Part shown: positions 26,858 through 37,467 of the stretch, piece by piece | Layout: the number at the start of each line of letters is the position of its first letter | How positions within the stretch are numbered: the first letter of the stretch is position 1 | Origin: CAIKBL01 sp050247235 | GTDB taxonomy: Bacteria; Pseudomonadota; Gammaproteobacteria; Ga0077536 | DNA length: 64,000 bases | Direction: 5' to 3' | Assembly (NCBI GenBank): GCA_050247235.1 | Contig: JBFWUN010000002.1 | Span: 116,602-180,601 of the forward strand | Made by a program: the position numbers and the translations under genes | The notes under the pieces: model-generated | Databases searched by the model: none | Told to the model about the DNA's origin: nothing | The model's input: only the letters and a program-made list of their open reading frames with translations

Positions 26858-28027
26858 CTAGAGCCGATCGCGCAGGTCGCGCGCCGATCCCACCACCCGA
26901 CCCGCATCGCCGCGGGTCAGGGTCATGCACTTCACGCGACTGCCCATCTCGTCCGGCAGCAGCAGGATCTTCAGCGCCTGCGCGGCGCGCCAGGCGCCCT
27001 CGCCGTCCAGCGCGGCAAGCCGTTCCGTGATACCGCACGCGATCAGGAACTGCGCCTGCTCGGCGAATCCGCCGATCTCGAATCCGGCGGCACCGGCCGC
27101 GGCGGCGAGCGCTGAGAAGTCGACGGACGCGGTGATGTCCTGCACCCCCGGGTACCAGAAGGGGTCGCCGTGCACGCGCTGACGGTAGTAGCACCTGAGC
27201 GTGCCGTCGCGTCGCAGCGGATGGTAGTGGTCGACACGGTCATCGCCATAATCGATGAGCAGCACGGTGCCGCGCGCGAGGAAACGCGGCAGGTCCGCGA
27301 GCCACGCGGCCTGGCGGCGGTTGAGCTCGGACCGATAGCCGTGCGGGTACTCCGCGAGCGGGCGCGGCAGCGCGTGCAGGATCTCGTCGCGCAAGGTAGC
27401 GGACACGCGCCGCGCTGCCCATTCGAATCCCGTCCCGGGCACGCTGGTCACGCCGCGCTCCCACACCGCGTCGTCGGCAAGCTCAAAACACACCACCGGC
27501 AGCGCGTCGATGATCTCGTTCGCGATAACGACGCCGGTCCAGGGAGTTGCCGGCGGCCCCTGCCACCACTGCACGCGCGCGAGCAGCCACGGCGCGGTGT
27601 CGGCGATGAAGGCGCGCTGGCGTGCGCGCAGTTCGGGGCTCAGTTCGATGATCGCGTAGGGCACGTCGTCGAATCCCGCCGCCGCGAGCGCGTCGAGAAG
27701 GCTGACCGCGAGCCGTCCGCTGCCGCCGCCGAACTCGACGATGCCGCCACCGACGTGTGCGAGCGTCGCCGCGCACTGCGTGGCGAGACACGCCCCGAAA
27801 AGTGGCGTCAGTTCCGGCGCCGTGACGAAATCCCCCCCGCGGCCGAACTTGTGCGCACCCGCCACGTAGTAGCCGAGCCCGGGCGCGTACAGCACACGCT
27901 CCATGAAATGCTCGAACGATATCCAGCCGCCGGCCCGGGCAATGTCGTCTTCGAGCATGCGCGCGAGCACCGCCGAAAGCGCTGTTTCATCGGCGTCCGG
28001 TTGGGGTAATCTCGCGGCTACCTTCAT
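26858..28027 (-). CDS. NDUFAF7-type SAM-dependent methyltransferase (COG1565)
   Basis: The 389-residue protein has the family motifs ISFEHFMERVLYAPGLGYY, GDFVTAPELTPLFG, and the SAM site VEFGGGSGRLAVSLL. Its mitochondrial relative methylates an arginine of a complex I subunit. The bacterial role is uncertain, but an NDUFA9-like protein is encoded 3 kb away. It is divergent from the pteridine reductase gene, with a 29-base gap holding both promoters. Confidence 0.88.
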   Translation of the reverse strand: MKVAARLPQPDADETALSAVLARMLEDDIARAGGWISFEHFMERVLYAPGLGYYVAGAHKFGRGGDFVTAPELTPLFGACLATQCAATLAHVGGGIVEFGGGSGRLAVSLLDALAAAGFDDVPYAIIELSPELRARQRAFIADTAPWLLARVQWWQGPPATPWTGVVIANEIIDALPVVCFELADDAVWERGVTSVPGTGFEWAARRVSATLRDEILHALPRPLAEYPHGYRSELNRRQAAWLADLPRFLARGTVLLIDYGDDRVDHYHPLRRDGTLRCYYRQRVHGDPFWYPGVQDITASVDFSALAAAAGAAGFEIGGFAEQAQFLIACGITERLAALDGEGAWRAAQALKILLLPDEMGSRVKCMTLTRGDAGRVVGSARDLRDRL

Positions 28028-28056
28028 CCTGTCGATCGTCCGGATCCTTCTTCTGC

Positions 28057-28800
28057 ATGCCAGCCTCCGCGGATTCCGCGCCGGTCGCGCTCGTCACCGG
28101 CGGCAGCCAGCGCCTGGGCGCGCACCTCGTCGCCGCGCTGCATGCGCGCGGGATGCGGGTGGCCGTGCATTATCATCGCTCCGAATCCGCCGCGCGCGGA
28201 CTCTGCGCGGCGCTCGACGCACAGCGGCGGGGCGCGACCTTCGCGGTGGGGGCCGATCTCACGGATCCCGCGGCACCCGATGCGCTGGTGCGCGCGGTCG
28301 CCGCCCGCTGGGGTCGCATGGACCTCCTGGTCAACAATGCCGCGGTGTTCCGGCCCACGCCACTCGATGACAGCGCGCTGACGGACTGGGATGAAATCCT
28401 CGGCGTCAACCTGCGCGCGCCGTATTTCACCGCGCGCGCAGCCGCCCCGCTCCTGCGCGCGTCGCGCGGGCTCATCGTGAATCTCGTGGACATCTATGCC
28501 GAACGGCCCCGCACGGAGTTCACCATCTACTGCGCGTCCAAGGCCGGCCTCGTCGGGGTGACGCGTGCGCTGGCGCGGGAGCTCGCGCCCGACGTGCGCG
28601 TCAATGCGATTGCGCCCGGTGCGATCCTGTGGAGCAGCGAGGCCTCGGAGGCGGAACAGCAGGCAATCCTGGGGCGCACCCCGCTCGCGCGGCTCGGGGA
28701 ACCCGCCGACATCGCACGGGCTGTGCACTACCTGGTGGATGCGCCGTACGTGACGGGGCAGGTGCTCACCGTGGACGGCGGACGCAGCATCTTCGATTGA
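28057..28800 (+). CDS. Pteridine reductase-like short-chain dehydrogenase
   Basis: The 247-residue SDR has the nucleotide site VTGGSQRLGAHLVAAL, the NNAA motif, the catalytic Tyr and Lys in YCASKAG, and the end TGQVLTVDGGRS. The arrangement resembles FolM/PTR1 pteridine reductases, which reduce dihydrobiopterin or dihydrofolate using NADPH. The folate genes folK and folB lie just downstream on the opposite strand, which supports this reading. Substrate not proved. Confidence 0.78.
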   Translation: MPASADSAPVALVTGGSQRLGAHLVAALHARGMRVAVHYHRSESAARGLCAALDAQRRGATFAVGADLTDPAAPDALVRAVAARWGRMDLLVNNAAVFRPTPLDDSALTDWDEILGVNLRAPYFTARAAAPLLRASRGLIVNLVDIYAERPRTEFTIYCASKAGLVGVTRALARELAPDVRVNAIAPGAILWSSEASEAEQQAILGRTPLARLGEPADIARAVHYLVDAPYVTGQVLTVDGGRSIFD

Positions 28801-28833
28801 GGCGGCGTCTGACGTCGCGCGGACCCGGCGACG

Positions 28834-29289
28834 TCAGCGGGCGCCGAGCGCCGGCATCGGCGAACCCAGGTACCAGCGCTCGGCTTCCGCGTCGTACCAC
28901 CAGTACTGCTCGTCGCGGAGCGTGCGCGCGTTTCCGCTGTCGATTTCGTAGTAGTCGATCAGTGCGATGAGGCGAACCTCGTCACCGGTATCGTTGCGCA
29001 GCTCTTCGCTCGCGTGGTACCCGCTGATCTTGTAGCGGGCCAATTGCGCGAGATCCGGACGCGACACTTCCTCCCCGTTGCCCTTGAGGTACTGGGCCGC
29101 CTCCTCGTAGTAACCCCAGCGCAGGAGCTTGCGGTAAGTTTCGGTGGCGACGGCGAGCTTCTTCTGCCGACGTTCCTCGCCGGGGCTCAACAGGTGACTG
29201 CAGCCGATCAGGCAGATCACGCAGATCGCGAGCAGCGCGCGCCGGGTGAAAAGGGCGGATCCGGTGGCACGGGAACTCGCGTTCGGCAT
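28834..29289 (-). CDS. Lipoprotein of unknown function
   Basis: The 151-residue product has a lipoprotein signal (ALLAICVICLIGCSH) with acylation at the Cys near residue 30. The mature part is mixed helix and strand and rich in Tyr, with QYWWYDAEAERWYLG near the end. I see no named domain. Its ATG overlaps the folK stop by one base (TGATG), so it is translated with folK, though a link to folate synthesis is not evident. Confidence 0.75.
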   Translation of the reverse strand: MPNASSRATGSALFTRRALLAICVICLIGCSHLLSPGEERRQKKLAVATETYRKLLRWGYYEEAAQYLKGNGEEVSRPDLAQLARYKISGYHASEELRNDTGDEVRLIALIDYYEIDSGNARTLRDEQYWWYDAEAERWYLGSPMPALGAR

Positions 29290-29813
29290 CAGGATTGGGC
29301 TTCCGGGGTTGATTGCGGATGACCTTCGAAGAAACCGCGCCACTCGGTCAGCGGGGGACTGTCCGCCGCCCGTCTTGCCCACAGCGTGGCGTAGGTTTCG
29401 CGTGCGAGCGGATGATACGCATGTGGCGCGAGGTCGGCCAAAGGTTTCAGCACGAACGCGTACTTCAGGATGTCGGGGTGCGGCAGCACGGCCGGTGGGT
29501 CGGCATGGATTTCATCGCCGTAGGCGATCAGGTCCAGGTCGAGCGTGCGCGGCGCGAACCTGTCCGCCCCGCGGACCCGCCCCTGCGCGTCCTCGCGCGC
29601 GCGCAGCCATGACTTGAGAGACGGGATGTCACGCGCGGTGTCGAAGCCGACGACGAGATTCAGGAAATCGTCCCCGGGGAATCCCACGGCGGGATTCACG
29701 TAGACCGGAGAGCAGTCCAGCGCGCCGAACTCCGCGCGCAGCGCGTCCACGCAGCGTCGCACGTTGTCCGCGGCATCCTGGTTGCTCCCGATGCTGACGT
29801 AGACCCTGGGCAT
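29289..29813 (-). CDS. folK: 2-amino-4-hydroxy-6-hydroxymethyldihydropteridine diphosphokinase
   Basis: The 174-residue enzyme transfers pyrophosphate from ATP to hydroxymethyl-dihydropterin in folate synthesis. Motifs are YVSIGSNQDAADNVR at the start, and the Mg/ATP motif FAPRTLDLDLIAYGD with VLPHPD. ATG at 29813, 5 bases after folB. The order folB-folK-lipoprotein is leftward. Confidence 0.94.
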   Translation of the reverse strand: MPRVYVSIGSNQDAADNVRRCVDALRAEFGALDCSPVYVNPAVGFPGDDFLNLVVGFDTARDIPSLKSWLRAREDAQGRVRGADRFAPRTLDLDLIAYGDEIHADPPAVLPHPDILKYAFVLKPLADLAPHAYHPLARETYATLWARRAADSPPLTEWRGFFEGHPQSTPEAQS

Positions 29814-29818
29814 GTGGT

Positions 29819-30175
29819 TCAGCCGGGTCGGCGACGCTCGATGATGACGCCGACGTCGCGCACCTGGCGCACCGCACCCTGCTTGTTCAGCCGGATGCGC
29901 ACCCACGGGATACCGAACTCGTTCAGCAGGATGTCCGCGATGTTCTCGGCGAGCGCCTCCACGAGCATGAACGCGCTCTCGTCCGCCAGTTTGAAGATGC
30001 GCTTGGTGACGGCCTTGTAGTCGATGGTGTCCTTGATGGAATCCGAACGACCGGGGATTGCGAGGTCGGCACCCATGTCGATATCCAGGATCAGCGTCTG
30101 CTTGAGCCGCCGTTCCCAGTCCCAGATACCGATCACCGTGTCGATTCGAAGACCGTGCAGAAACACTACATCCAT
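29819..30175 (-). CDS. folB: Dihydroneopterin aldolase
   Basis: The 118-residue enzyme makes hydroxymethyl-dihydropterin from dihydroneopterin. It has FLHGLRIDTVIGIWDWER at the start, the DTIDYKAVTKRI motif, the active-site Glu region SAFMLVEALAENIA, and a C-terminal strand with the catalytic Lys (RLNKQGAVRQ). It is first in the folB-folK unit and divergent from plsY. Confidence 0.94.
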   Translation of the reverse strand: MDVVFLHGLRIDTVIGIWDWERRLKQTLILDIDMGADLAIPGRSDSIKDTIDYKAVTKRIFKLADESAFMLVEALAENIADILLNEFGIPWVRIRLNKQGAVRQVRDVGVIIERRRPG

Positions 30176-30261
30176 GGCAGCTCATCGTGCTTGAGGGGGA
30201 CGCGGGCGTCCGCAGTATAAGCCCACTTGATCGTCCGCCAGGCATCCAGTGCAATACCCCG

Positions 30262-30855
30262 ATGCTGATTGCGCTCTACGTCGCTGCCAGTTACCTCGCC
30301 GGCTCGCTGTCCGCGGCCATCCTCGTATGTCGCGCGCTCGGCAAGGGCGATCCGCGCACAGTGGGCTCGGGCAACCCCGGCGCGACGAACGTGCTGCGCG
30401 CGTTCGGCAAGGGCCCGGCCGCAGCGACGCTCGCCGGCGATCTGCTGAAAGGGTTCGTCCCTGTGGCGCTCGGCGTCACGCTGAACCTGCCGCCGGCGGC
30501 AATCGCGGGGGCCGGGCTCGCGGCGTTCCTTGGCCATCTCTTCCCGCTGTACTTCGGTTTTCAGGGTGGCAAGGGCGTCGCCACGCTGATCGGCGTGATT
30601 CTCGGGTTCGACTGGCGGCTCGGCGTCGCGTTCGTGGGGACATGGCTGGCAATCGCAATGCTGACACGCTACTCATCGCTGGCGGCGCTCACGGCGGCCG
30701 CCCTCACGCCGGCGTTCGCGCTCGGCATGAAGCTGCCCCTCGCGTATGCGGTGGCGCTGGTCGGGATGGTCGCCGCGGTGTTCTGGCGGCATCGCGACAA
30801 CATCCGGCGGCTGCGCGCCGGCACCGAAGGCCGCATCGGCGCACGGCGCGCCTGA
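30262..30855 (+). CDS. plsY: Glycerol-3-phosphate acyltransferase PlsY
   Basis: The 197-residue inner-membrane enzyme transfers acyl from acyl-phosphate to glycerol-3-phosphate. It has the PlsY motifs GSGNPGATNVLRAFGKG and FQGGKGVATLIGV, and about five membrane segments. No strong ribosome site is visible before the ATG at 30262. The neighbourhood folB/plsY/tsaD/rpsU is common in gammaproteobacteria. Confidence 0.94.
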   Translation: MLIALYVAASYLAGSLSAAILVCRALGKGDPRTVGSGNPGATNVLRAFGKGPAAATLAGDLLKGFVPVALGVTLNLPPAAIAGAGLAAFLGHLFPLYFGFQGGKGVATLIGVILGFDWRLGVAFVGTWLAIAMLTRYSSLAALTAAALTPAFALGMKLPLAYAVALVGMVAAVFWRHRDNIRRLRAGTEGRIGARRA

Positions 30856-30893
30856 ATCCGCGGGGCGGGAGGTCTGCGCGGGACGTCCCGGCG

Positions 30894-31907
30894 TCAGCGC
30901 AGGCGGATGTCTTCGAGTGACCAGCGCGACTTCACGGTGAAGTCGAGCGGTTCACGGACGCCCGCGCGATGCCGCAGGAAGCCCGCATACGCGATCATCG
31001 CGCCGTTGTCCGTGCAGAACTGCGGCTGCGGGTAGTACACGCGCACGCCTTCGTCGCGCCCGAGGCGATCGAGCGCAGCCCGCAACGCACGGTTCGCACT
31101 GACCCCGCCCGCCACGATGAGCCGGGAAAGCCCGGTCGCGCGCAGCGCCCGGCGGCACTTGATGACGAAAGTGTCGACGACCGCGTCGGTAAACGCGCGC
31201 GCGATGTCGGCGCGCGCGGCGGGCTCCCCGCCGTGCGCGTGTACCGTGTTTGCGCAGAAGGTCTTCAACCCGCTGAAGCTGAAATCGAGCCCGGGTCGAT
31301 CAGTCATCGGGCGCGGAAAGACGAAACGCCGGGGCGTGCCCTGTTCCGCAAGGCGCTCGACCGCGGGTCCTCCGGGGTAACCAAGCCCCAGCAGCTTGGC
31401 CGTCTTGTCGAACGCTTCACCCGCGGCGTCGTCGAGGGATTCGCCGAGGATCTCGTAGTCTCCGAGCCCGGCCACCCGCACCAGCATCGTGTGCCCGCCC
31501 GACACCAGCAGCGCAAGGAAGGGAAAATCCGGCGGCTCGGGTTCCAGCATCGGCGCCAGCAGGTGGGCCTCCATGTGATGCACGCCAATCGCAGGGACAC
31601 CGAGCGACCAGGCCAGGCTGCGGGCGAACATGGCACCCACGAGCAGTGCGCCGACCAGGCCGGGCCCGGCGGTGAAGGCCACCGCGTCGAGATCCCGCAT
31701 GCCCAGGCCGGCGTCCGCCAGGGTGTCCGTGACGAGTCGCGGCAGCTTCTGCACGTGATCGCGGGACGCGAGTTCCGGGACGACCCCGCCGTGGGCGCGA
31801 TGCATCGCCACCTGGCTGTAGAGCCGATGCGCGAGCAGGCCACCGGGGTCGGCGTAGACGGCGACCCCGGTCTCGTCGCAGGAGGATTCGATGCCGAGAA
31901 CGTTCAC
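30894..31907 (-). CDS. tsaD: tRNA N6-adenosine threonylcarbamoyltransferase TsaD
   Basis: The 337-residue enzyme puts the threonylcarbamoyl group on A37 of ANN-decoding tRNAs, working with TsaB and TsaE. It starts VLGIESSCDETGVAVY, has the metal-binding HHMEAHLLAPM, the LLVSGGHTML motif, and the C-terminal CTDNGAMIAYAG. GTG start at 31907. It is divergent from rpsU, the classic placement. Confidence 0.96.
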   Translation of the reverse strand: MNVLGIESSCDETGVAVYADPGGLLAHRLYSQVAMHRAHGGVVPELASRDHVQKLPRLVTDTLADAGLGMRDLDAVAFTAGPGLVGALLVGAMFARSLAWSLGVPAIGVHHMEAHLLAPMLEPEPPDFPFLALLVSGGHTMLVRVAGLGDYEILGESLDDAAGEAFDKTAKLLGLGYPGGPAVERLAEQGTPRRFVFPRPMTDRPGLDFSFSGLKTFCANTVHAHGGEPAARADIARAFTDAVVDTFVIKCRRALRATGLSRLIVAGGVSANRALRAALDRLGRDEGVRVYYPQPQFCTDNGAMIAYAGFLRHRAGVREPLDFTVKSRWSLEDIRLR

Positions 31908-32015
31908 GGGTGCATGGGAGGGGCGGATGGCCGGGCCGAGTGATGGACATTCAGTGGGGTCATGGGTAGTATCCGCTGCCTTCGAGTGGCGTCATAGCAA
32001 GGAACCAAAGCCCGT

Positions 32016-32231
32016 ATGCCCAGTGTGAAAATCCGCGAGAACGAACCGTTCGACATCGCGATGCGCCGCTTCAAGCGCGCGTGCGAAAAGGCTGGCGTGC
32101 TGGCCGAAGTCCACAAGCGCGAATTCTACGAGAAGCCTACCCAGGAACGTAAACGCAAGGCCGCCGCGGCGGTCAAGCGCTGGCAGAAGAAGGCCGCCCG
32201 TTCCGCTCTGCGCAAGACGCGCCCCTACTGA
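32016..32231 (+). CDS. rpsU: 30S ribosomal protein bS21
   Basis: The 71-residue basic protein starts MPSVKIRENEPFDIAMRRFK and has the C-terminal basic run KRWQKKAARSALRK. It binds the 30S platform and helps initiation. AAGGAA precedes the ATG. It leads the macromolecular-synthesis operon rpsU-yqeY-dnaG-rpoD. Confidence 0.97.
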   Translation: MPSVKIRENEPFDIAMRRFKRACEKAGVLAEVHKREFYEKPTQERKRKAAAAVKRWQKKAARSALRKTRPY

Positions 32232-32263
32232 GTGGCGGGCGGACCCCCGCCCCCTCCCTGTCG

Positions 32264-32716
32264 ATGTCCGCGCTCAAGGATCGCATCAATGCCGACGTGA
32301 AGGCGGCATTGAAATCCGGTGACAAGACCCGTGCGACGACGCTCCGGCTCATGCTGGCAGCGATCAAACAGGTCGAGGTCGACCAGCGGATCGAACCCGA
32401 CGACACGGCCATCGTCGCCATCCTGACCAGGCTCACCAGCCAGCGCCGCGATTCCATCAGCCAGTTCGAGGCGGCGCAGCGTTCGGATCTCGTGGACAAG
32501 GAACGCGCCGAGCTGGCGATCATCGAGGCGTTCCTGCCAGCCCCCCTGTCGGCGGACGAAATCGCCGAGCTCGTCGCCGCCGCGCTCGCGAGCACCGGCG
32601 CGACCCAGGTCAAGGACATGGGCAAGGTCATGAATGTCCTGCGGCCGCAACTCGTGGGACGGGCCGACCTCGCCGCCGTCAGCGCCACCGTCAAGGCCCG
32701 CCTGTCCGGCGGCTGA
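32264..32716 (+). CDS. GatB/YqeY domain protein
   Basis: The 150-residue protein matches YqeY: SALKDRINADVKAALKSGDK, LRLMLAAIKQVEVDQR, and the C-terminal TQVKDMGKVMNVLRPQLVGRADL. It is the tail-domain relative of GatB and has been suggested to interact with tRNA or support amidotransferase function. It sits between rpsU and dnaG, as in many pseudomonads and xanthomonads. Confidence 0.93.
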   Translation: MSALKDRINADVKAALKSGDKTRATTLRLMLAAIKQVEVDQRIEPDDTAIVAILTRLTSQRRDSISQFEAAQRSDLVDKERAELAIIEAFLPAPLSADEIAELVAAALASTGATQVKDMGKVMNVLRPQLVGRADLAAVSATVKARLSGG

Positions 32717-32784
32717 CCCGCCGCCCCGCGGGCGATCTCCCGTAGAATCCAGTGACGTCCCGCCCGGCGCGGGCATCGGGTGTC

Positions 32785-34533
32785 ATGGCCGGCCGTATTT
32801 CGCGCGCATTCGTCGATTCGCTGCTCGCCCGCGTCGATATCGTGGACGTGGTGGGCCAGGCCGTGCCCCTGAAAAAGGCGGGGCGTGATTTCCAGGGGTT
32901 GTGTCCGTTTCACAACGAGAAAACCCCCTCGTTCACCGTCAGCCCGGAGAAACAGTTCTACCACTGCTTCGGCTGCGGCCAGCACGGCTCGGCCATCGGT
33001 TTCCTGATGAATCACGGCGGCCTGGGTTTCACCGAGGCGGTCGAAGACCTCGCCAGTCGCGTCGGCATGACCGTCGAATACGACGGCGGCGTGGAGGCGC
33101 CGCGCGACGATCACGGTCCGCTCTACACCGTGATGGCCGACGCGGAGAAGTTCTACGCACGCCTCCTGCGCACCCATCCGGCGCGTGAACGCGCCGTGAC
33201 CTACCTGAAGAAACGCGGATTGACGGGCGAAATCGCCAAGCGCTTCCATATCGGGTATGCCCCCACAGGCTGGGATGCGCTGGTGGGCGAACTGGGCGTC
33301 AGCCCGGAACGACTGCAGCTCCTCGCCCAGGCCGGACTCGTGGTGGAACGTGACGGCGGCGGCTTCTATGACCGCTTCCGCGACCGGATCATGTTCCCGA
33401 TTCACGATCGGCGCGGGCGCTGTATCGCGTTCGGCGGGCGCGTGCTCGACCAGGGGGAACCGAAGTACCTCAACTCGCCGGAAACGCCCATCTTCCACAA
33501 GCGTCGGGAACTCTACGGGCTCGATCTCGCGCTGAAGGCGAATACGCGGCTGTCCCGGATCCTGATCGTCGAGGGATACATGGACGTGGTCGCGCTCGCG
33601 CAGCACGGCCTGCAGTACGCGGTGGCCACCCTCGGCACCGCAACGACCGCCGAGCACCTCGAGGGACTGTTCCGCGCGGTGCCCGAAATCGTGTTCTGCT
33701 TCGACGGCGACCTTGCCGGCCAGCGGGCGAGCTGGCGGGCGCTGGAAGCCGCATTGCCGCTGATGCGGGACGGCCGGACGGCGCAGTTCCTGTTCCTGCC
33801 GGCGGGAGACGATCCCGACACCTTGGTCCGGCGTGAGGGCAAGGAGGCATTCGAGCAGCCGGGTCGCTTCGTGGGACTGTCGGAACTGCTGTTCCGTGAA
33901 CTCGTCACGCGCACCGACCTGCGCACGCTCGAAGGCCGTGCCCGCCTGGTCGCACTGGCCAAACCGCTGATTCACAAGGTGCCGGTGGGAACGTTCCGCC
34001 AGCTGCTGCTCGAACGGCTGGCGGAAATCGCCCAGACCCGGGTGGACCTGCCGGCAACCGCGCCGGCGCGCGCAGGGCCCGCCACGGCACCGCGCGCCAC
34101 CCCCAACCGCGCAACGCAGCAGCGTGTCCAACCAGTGCTGAACCGCGCACTTGCGCTGCTGTTGCACGAGCCGGCGCTCGCCGCCGAGGCGACCGGTTTC
34201 CCCGCGCTCGACGTCACGTCGGATCCTAGGCTCGCGCTGCTCGTGGACCTGCTGGAAACGCTGCGCGGCAACCCGGGGCTGACATCCGGAGCGCTGCTTG
34301 AAAAGTACCGCGACACCCCGCATATGCCGCTCATCGACGAGATCCTCGCGCCCCGGATCATGCTGGCACGGGATCTCTGGGCCGCGGAGTTCAGAGGGGC
34401 GCTCGACCGCATCCTGCGACACGCGCAGCGCAACTACTTCAGCCGGATCATCGGCGGCGCCGTCAGCGGCCCGGGTGAACTGGCCGAGCCAGTGCGCGCG
34501 AAGCTCAAGCAGGCGCGCCCGCCGGACCCGTGA
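32785..34533 (+). CDS. dnaG: DNA primase
   Basis: The 582-residue enzyme makes RNA primers at the replication fork. Its N-terminal zinc site is C40, H43, C61, C64 (in GLCPFHNEKTPS and YHCFGCG). The catalytic RNA-polymerase core has the TOPRIM motif LIVEGYMDVVALAQHG and the acidic FDGDLAGQRA. The C-terminal DnaB-binding domain starts near residue 440. I chose the ATG at 32785 since it gives the usual start MAGRISRAFVDSLL; a GTG at 32752 is in frame but adds an atypical lead. Confidence 0.96.
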   Translation: MAGRISRAFVDSLLARVDIVDVVGQAVPLKKAGRDFQGLCPFHNEKTPSFTVSPEKQFYHCFGCGQHGSAIGFLMNHGGLGFTEAVEDLASRVGMTVEYDGGVEAPRDDHGPLYTVMADAEKFYARLLRTHPARERAVTYLKKRGLTGEIAKRFHIGYAPTGWDALVGELGVSPERLQLLAQAGLVVERDGGGFYDRFRDRIMFPIHDRRGRCIAFGGRVLDQGEPKYLNSPETPIFHKRRELYGLDLALKANTRLSRILIVEGYMDVVALAQHGLQYAVATLGTATTAEHLEGLFRAVPEIVFCFDGDLAGQRASWRALEAALPLMRDGRTAQFLFLPAGDDPDTLVRREGKEAFEQPGRFVGLSELLFRELVTRTDLRTLEGRARLVALAKPLIHKVPVGTFRQLLLERLAEIAQTRVDLPATAPARAGPATAPRATPNRATQQRVQPVLNRALALLLHEPALAAEATGFPALDVTSDPRLALLVDLLETLRGNPGLTSGALLEKYRDTPHMPLIDEILAPRIMLARDLWAAEFRGALDRILRHAQRNYFSRIIGGAVSGPGELAEPVRAKLKQARPPDP

Positions 34534-34657
34534 CGGGTGGCCGTACGCGCGGGAAGCCCGTTATAATCCCGCGGCTACACCGTGTTCCCGCACCGCTTCG
34601 TCTGGCGGAACAACAGCTTTGTACTACACTCTAAAACGCTCATCGGGAGGGCGCGAA

Positions 34658-36553
<1,896 letters not shown>

Positions 36554-36610
36554 ACGGCGTCCCCGGCGCGTCACCGCGCGCCGGGGATCTCATCGCACGA
36601 AGTTCTCGCC

Positions 36611-36687
<77 letters not shown>

Positions 36688-36821
36688 TTTCATCAACAGG
36701 TAAAAGAATTCGCGAGTTGCCTGCCAGGGCAGATGGGTATGCGCGCGCGGCATTTATCGCCGATGACGACGTGCCCGACCTCTGGCAGACTGTGCTGAAC
36801 CTTCCCACCGAAGGAATGCAC

Positions 36822-37115
36822 ATGGACAAGGCCGCAATCCTCGAGACGCTGAGCCGGCACCGCGGTGAGATCATGGCCCGCTTCGGCGCTAAGCACATTT
36901 CGCTGTTTGGATCTGCGGCGCGCGACGAGCTTCGCGACGAGAGTGATATCGACGTGCTGGTGGAATTCGAGCGGGCGGCGACCTATGACGGCTACTTCGG
37001 GCTCAAGGACTACCTGGAGGGCCTTCTAGGCAGGCCGGTCGACCTCGTGACGGAGAAAGGTCTCAAGCCTCGCGCCAGAAGCCACGTGGAGAAAGACCTG
37101 ATCCGTGTCGCGTAG
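36822..37115 (+). CDS. mntA: MntA-type minimal nucleotidyltransferase (antitoxin)
   Basis: The 97-residue protein has the nucleotidyltransferase signature GSAAR (residues 30-34) and the metal-binding pair D42/D44 in SDIDVLVEF, with a third Asp at D74. In studied MntA-HepT modules it transfers AMP groups to a Tyr of HepT and neutralises it. I chose the ATG at 36822 because AAGGA lies 7 bases upstream; 36816 is a weaker option. It overlaps hepT by 11 bases and is first in a four-gene operon. Confidence 0.88.
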   Translation: MDKAAILETLSRHRGEIMARFGAKHISLFGSAARDELRDESDIDVLVEFERAATYDGYFGLKDYLEGLLGRPVDLVTEKGLKPRARSHVEKDLIRVA

Positions 37116-37467
37116 CTGGTTGCTCTACCTCGACGACTTGATTGAGAGCGCCGAGAAAATCGGCCGCTTCATCTCGCGCCACACAGCGGATTCGATTCGC
37201 ATGGACGAGGCCGTATTCGACGCGGTTTTGTTCAATCTTCAAATTATCGGCGAAGCCGTCAAGAGGCTGCCTGACGATGTCCGGGCGAAACTGCCGGACG
37301 CCGGCGCAGGCCCAGCGCGCCTCCGTGACCTGATCGCCCACCACTATTTCGCAATTGATTCGGACATCGTTTGGGAAGTCGCGACTACCCACGTGCCAAG
37401 CTTGTTGCAGCAAGCGCACCAACTGCGCAGCGAGGCCGAAGTCAGGAACCTGGGCGATCTGCCATGA
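37105..37467 (+). CDS. hepT: HepT-type HEPN ribonuclease toxin
   Basis: The 120-residue helical protein carries the HEPN active-site motif R-x4-H-x-Y (R74, H79, Y81 in RLRDLIAHHYF). HEPN toxins cut RNA, with tRNA as a known HepT target, and the Tyr after the His is the AMPylation site in characterised pairs. GTG start inside the end of mntA. Its stop overlaps the ATG of the HNH gene by 4 bases, so toxin and nuclease are translationally coupled. Confidence 0.88.
   Translation: MSRSWLLYLDDLIESAEKIGRFISRHTADSIRMDEAVFDAVLFNLQIIGEAVKRLPDDVRAKLPDAGAGPARLRDLIAHHYFAIDSDIVWEVATTHVPSLLQQAHQLRSEAEVRNLGDLP

Noticed and set aside
32173..34422. 749-residue ORF antisense to yqeY and dnaG
   Set aside because: Shadow frame; the plus-strand genes are unmistakable.
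34549..34573. Hairpin GCGGGA...TCCCGC in the dnaG-rpoD gap as a riboswitch
   Set aside because: Only a 6-bp stem around a TATAAT box; no larger conserved structure seen.
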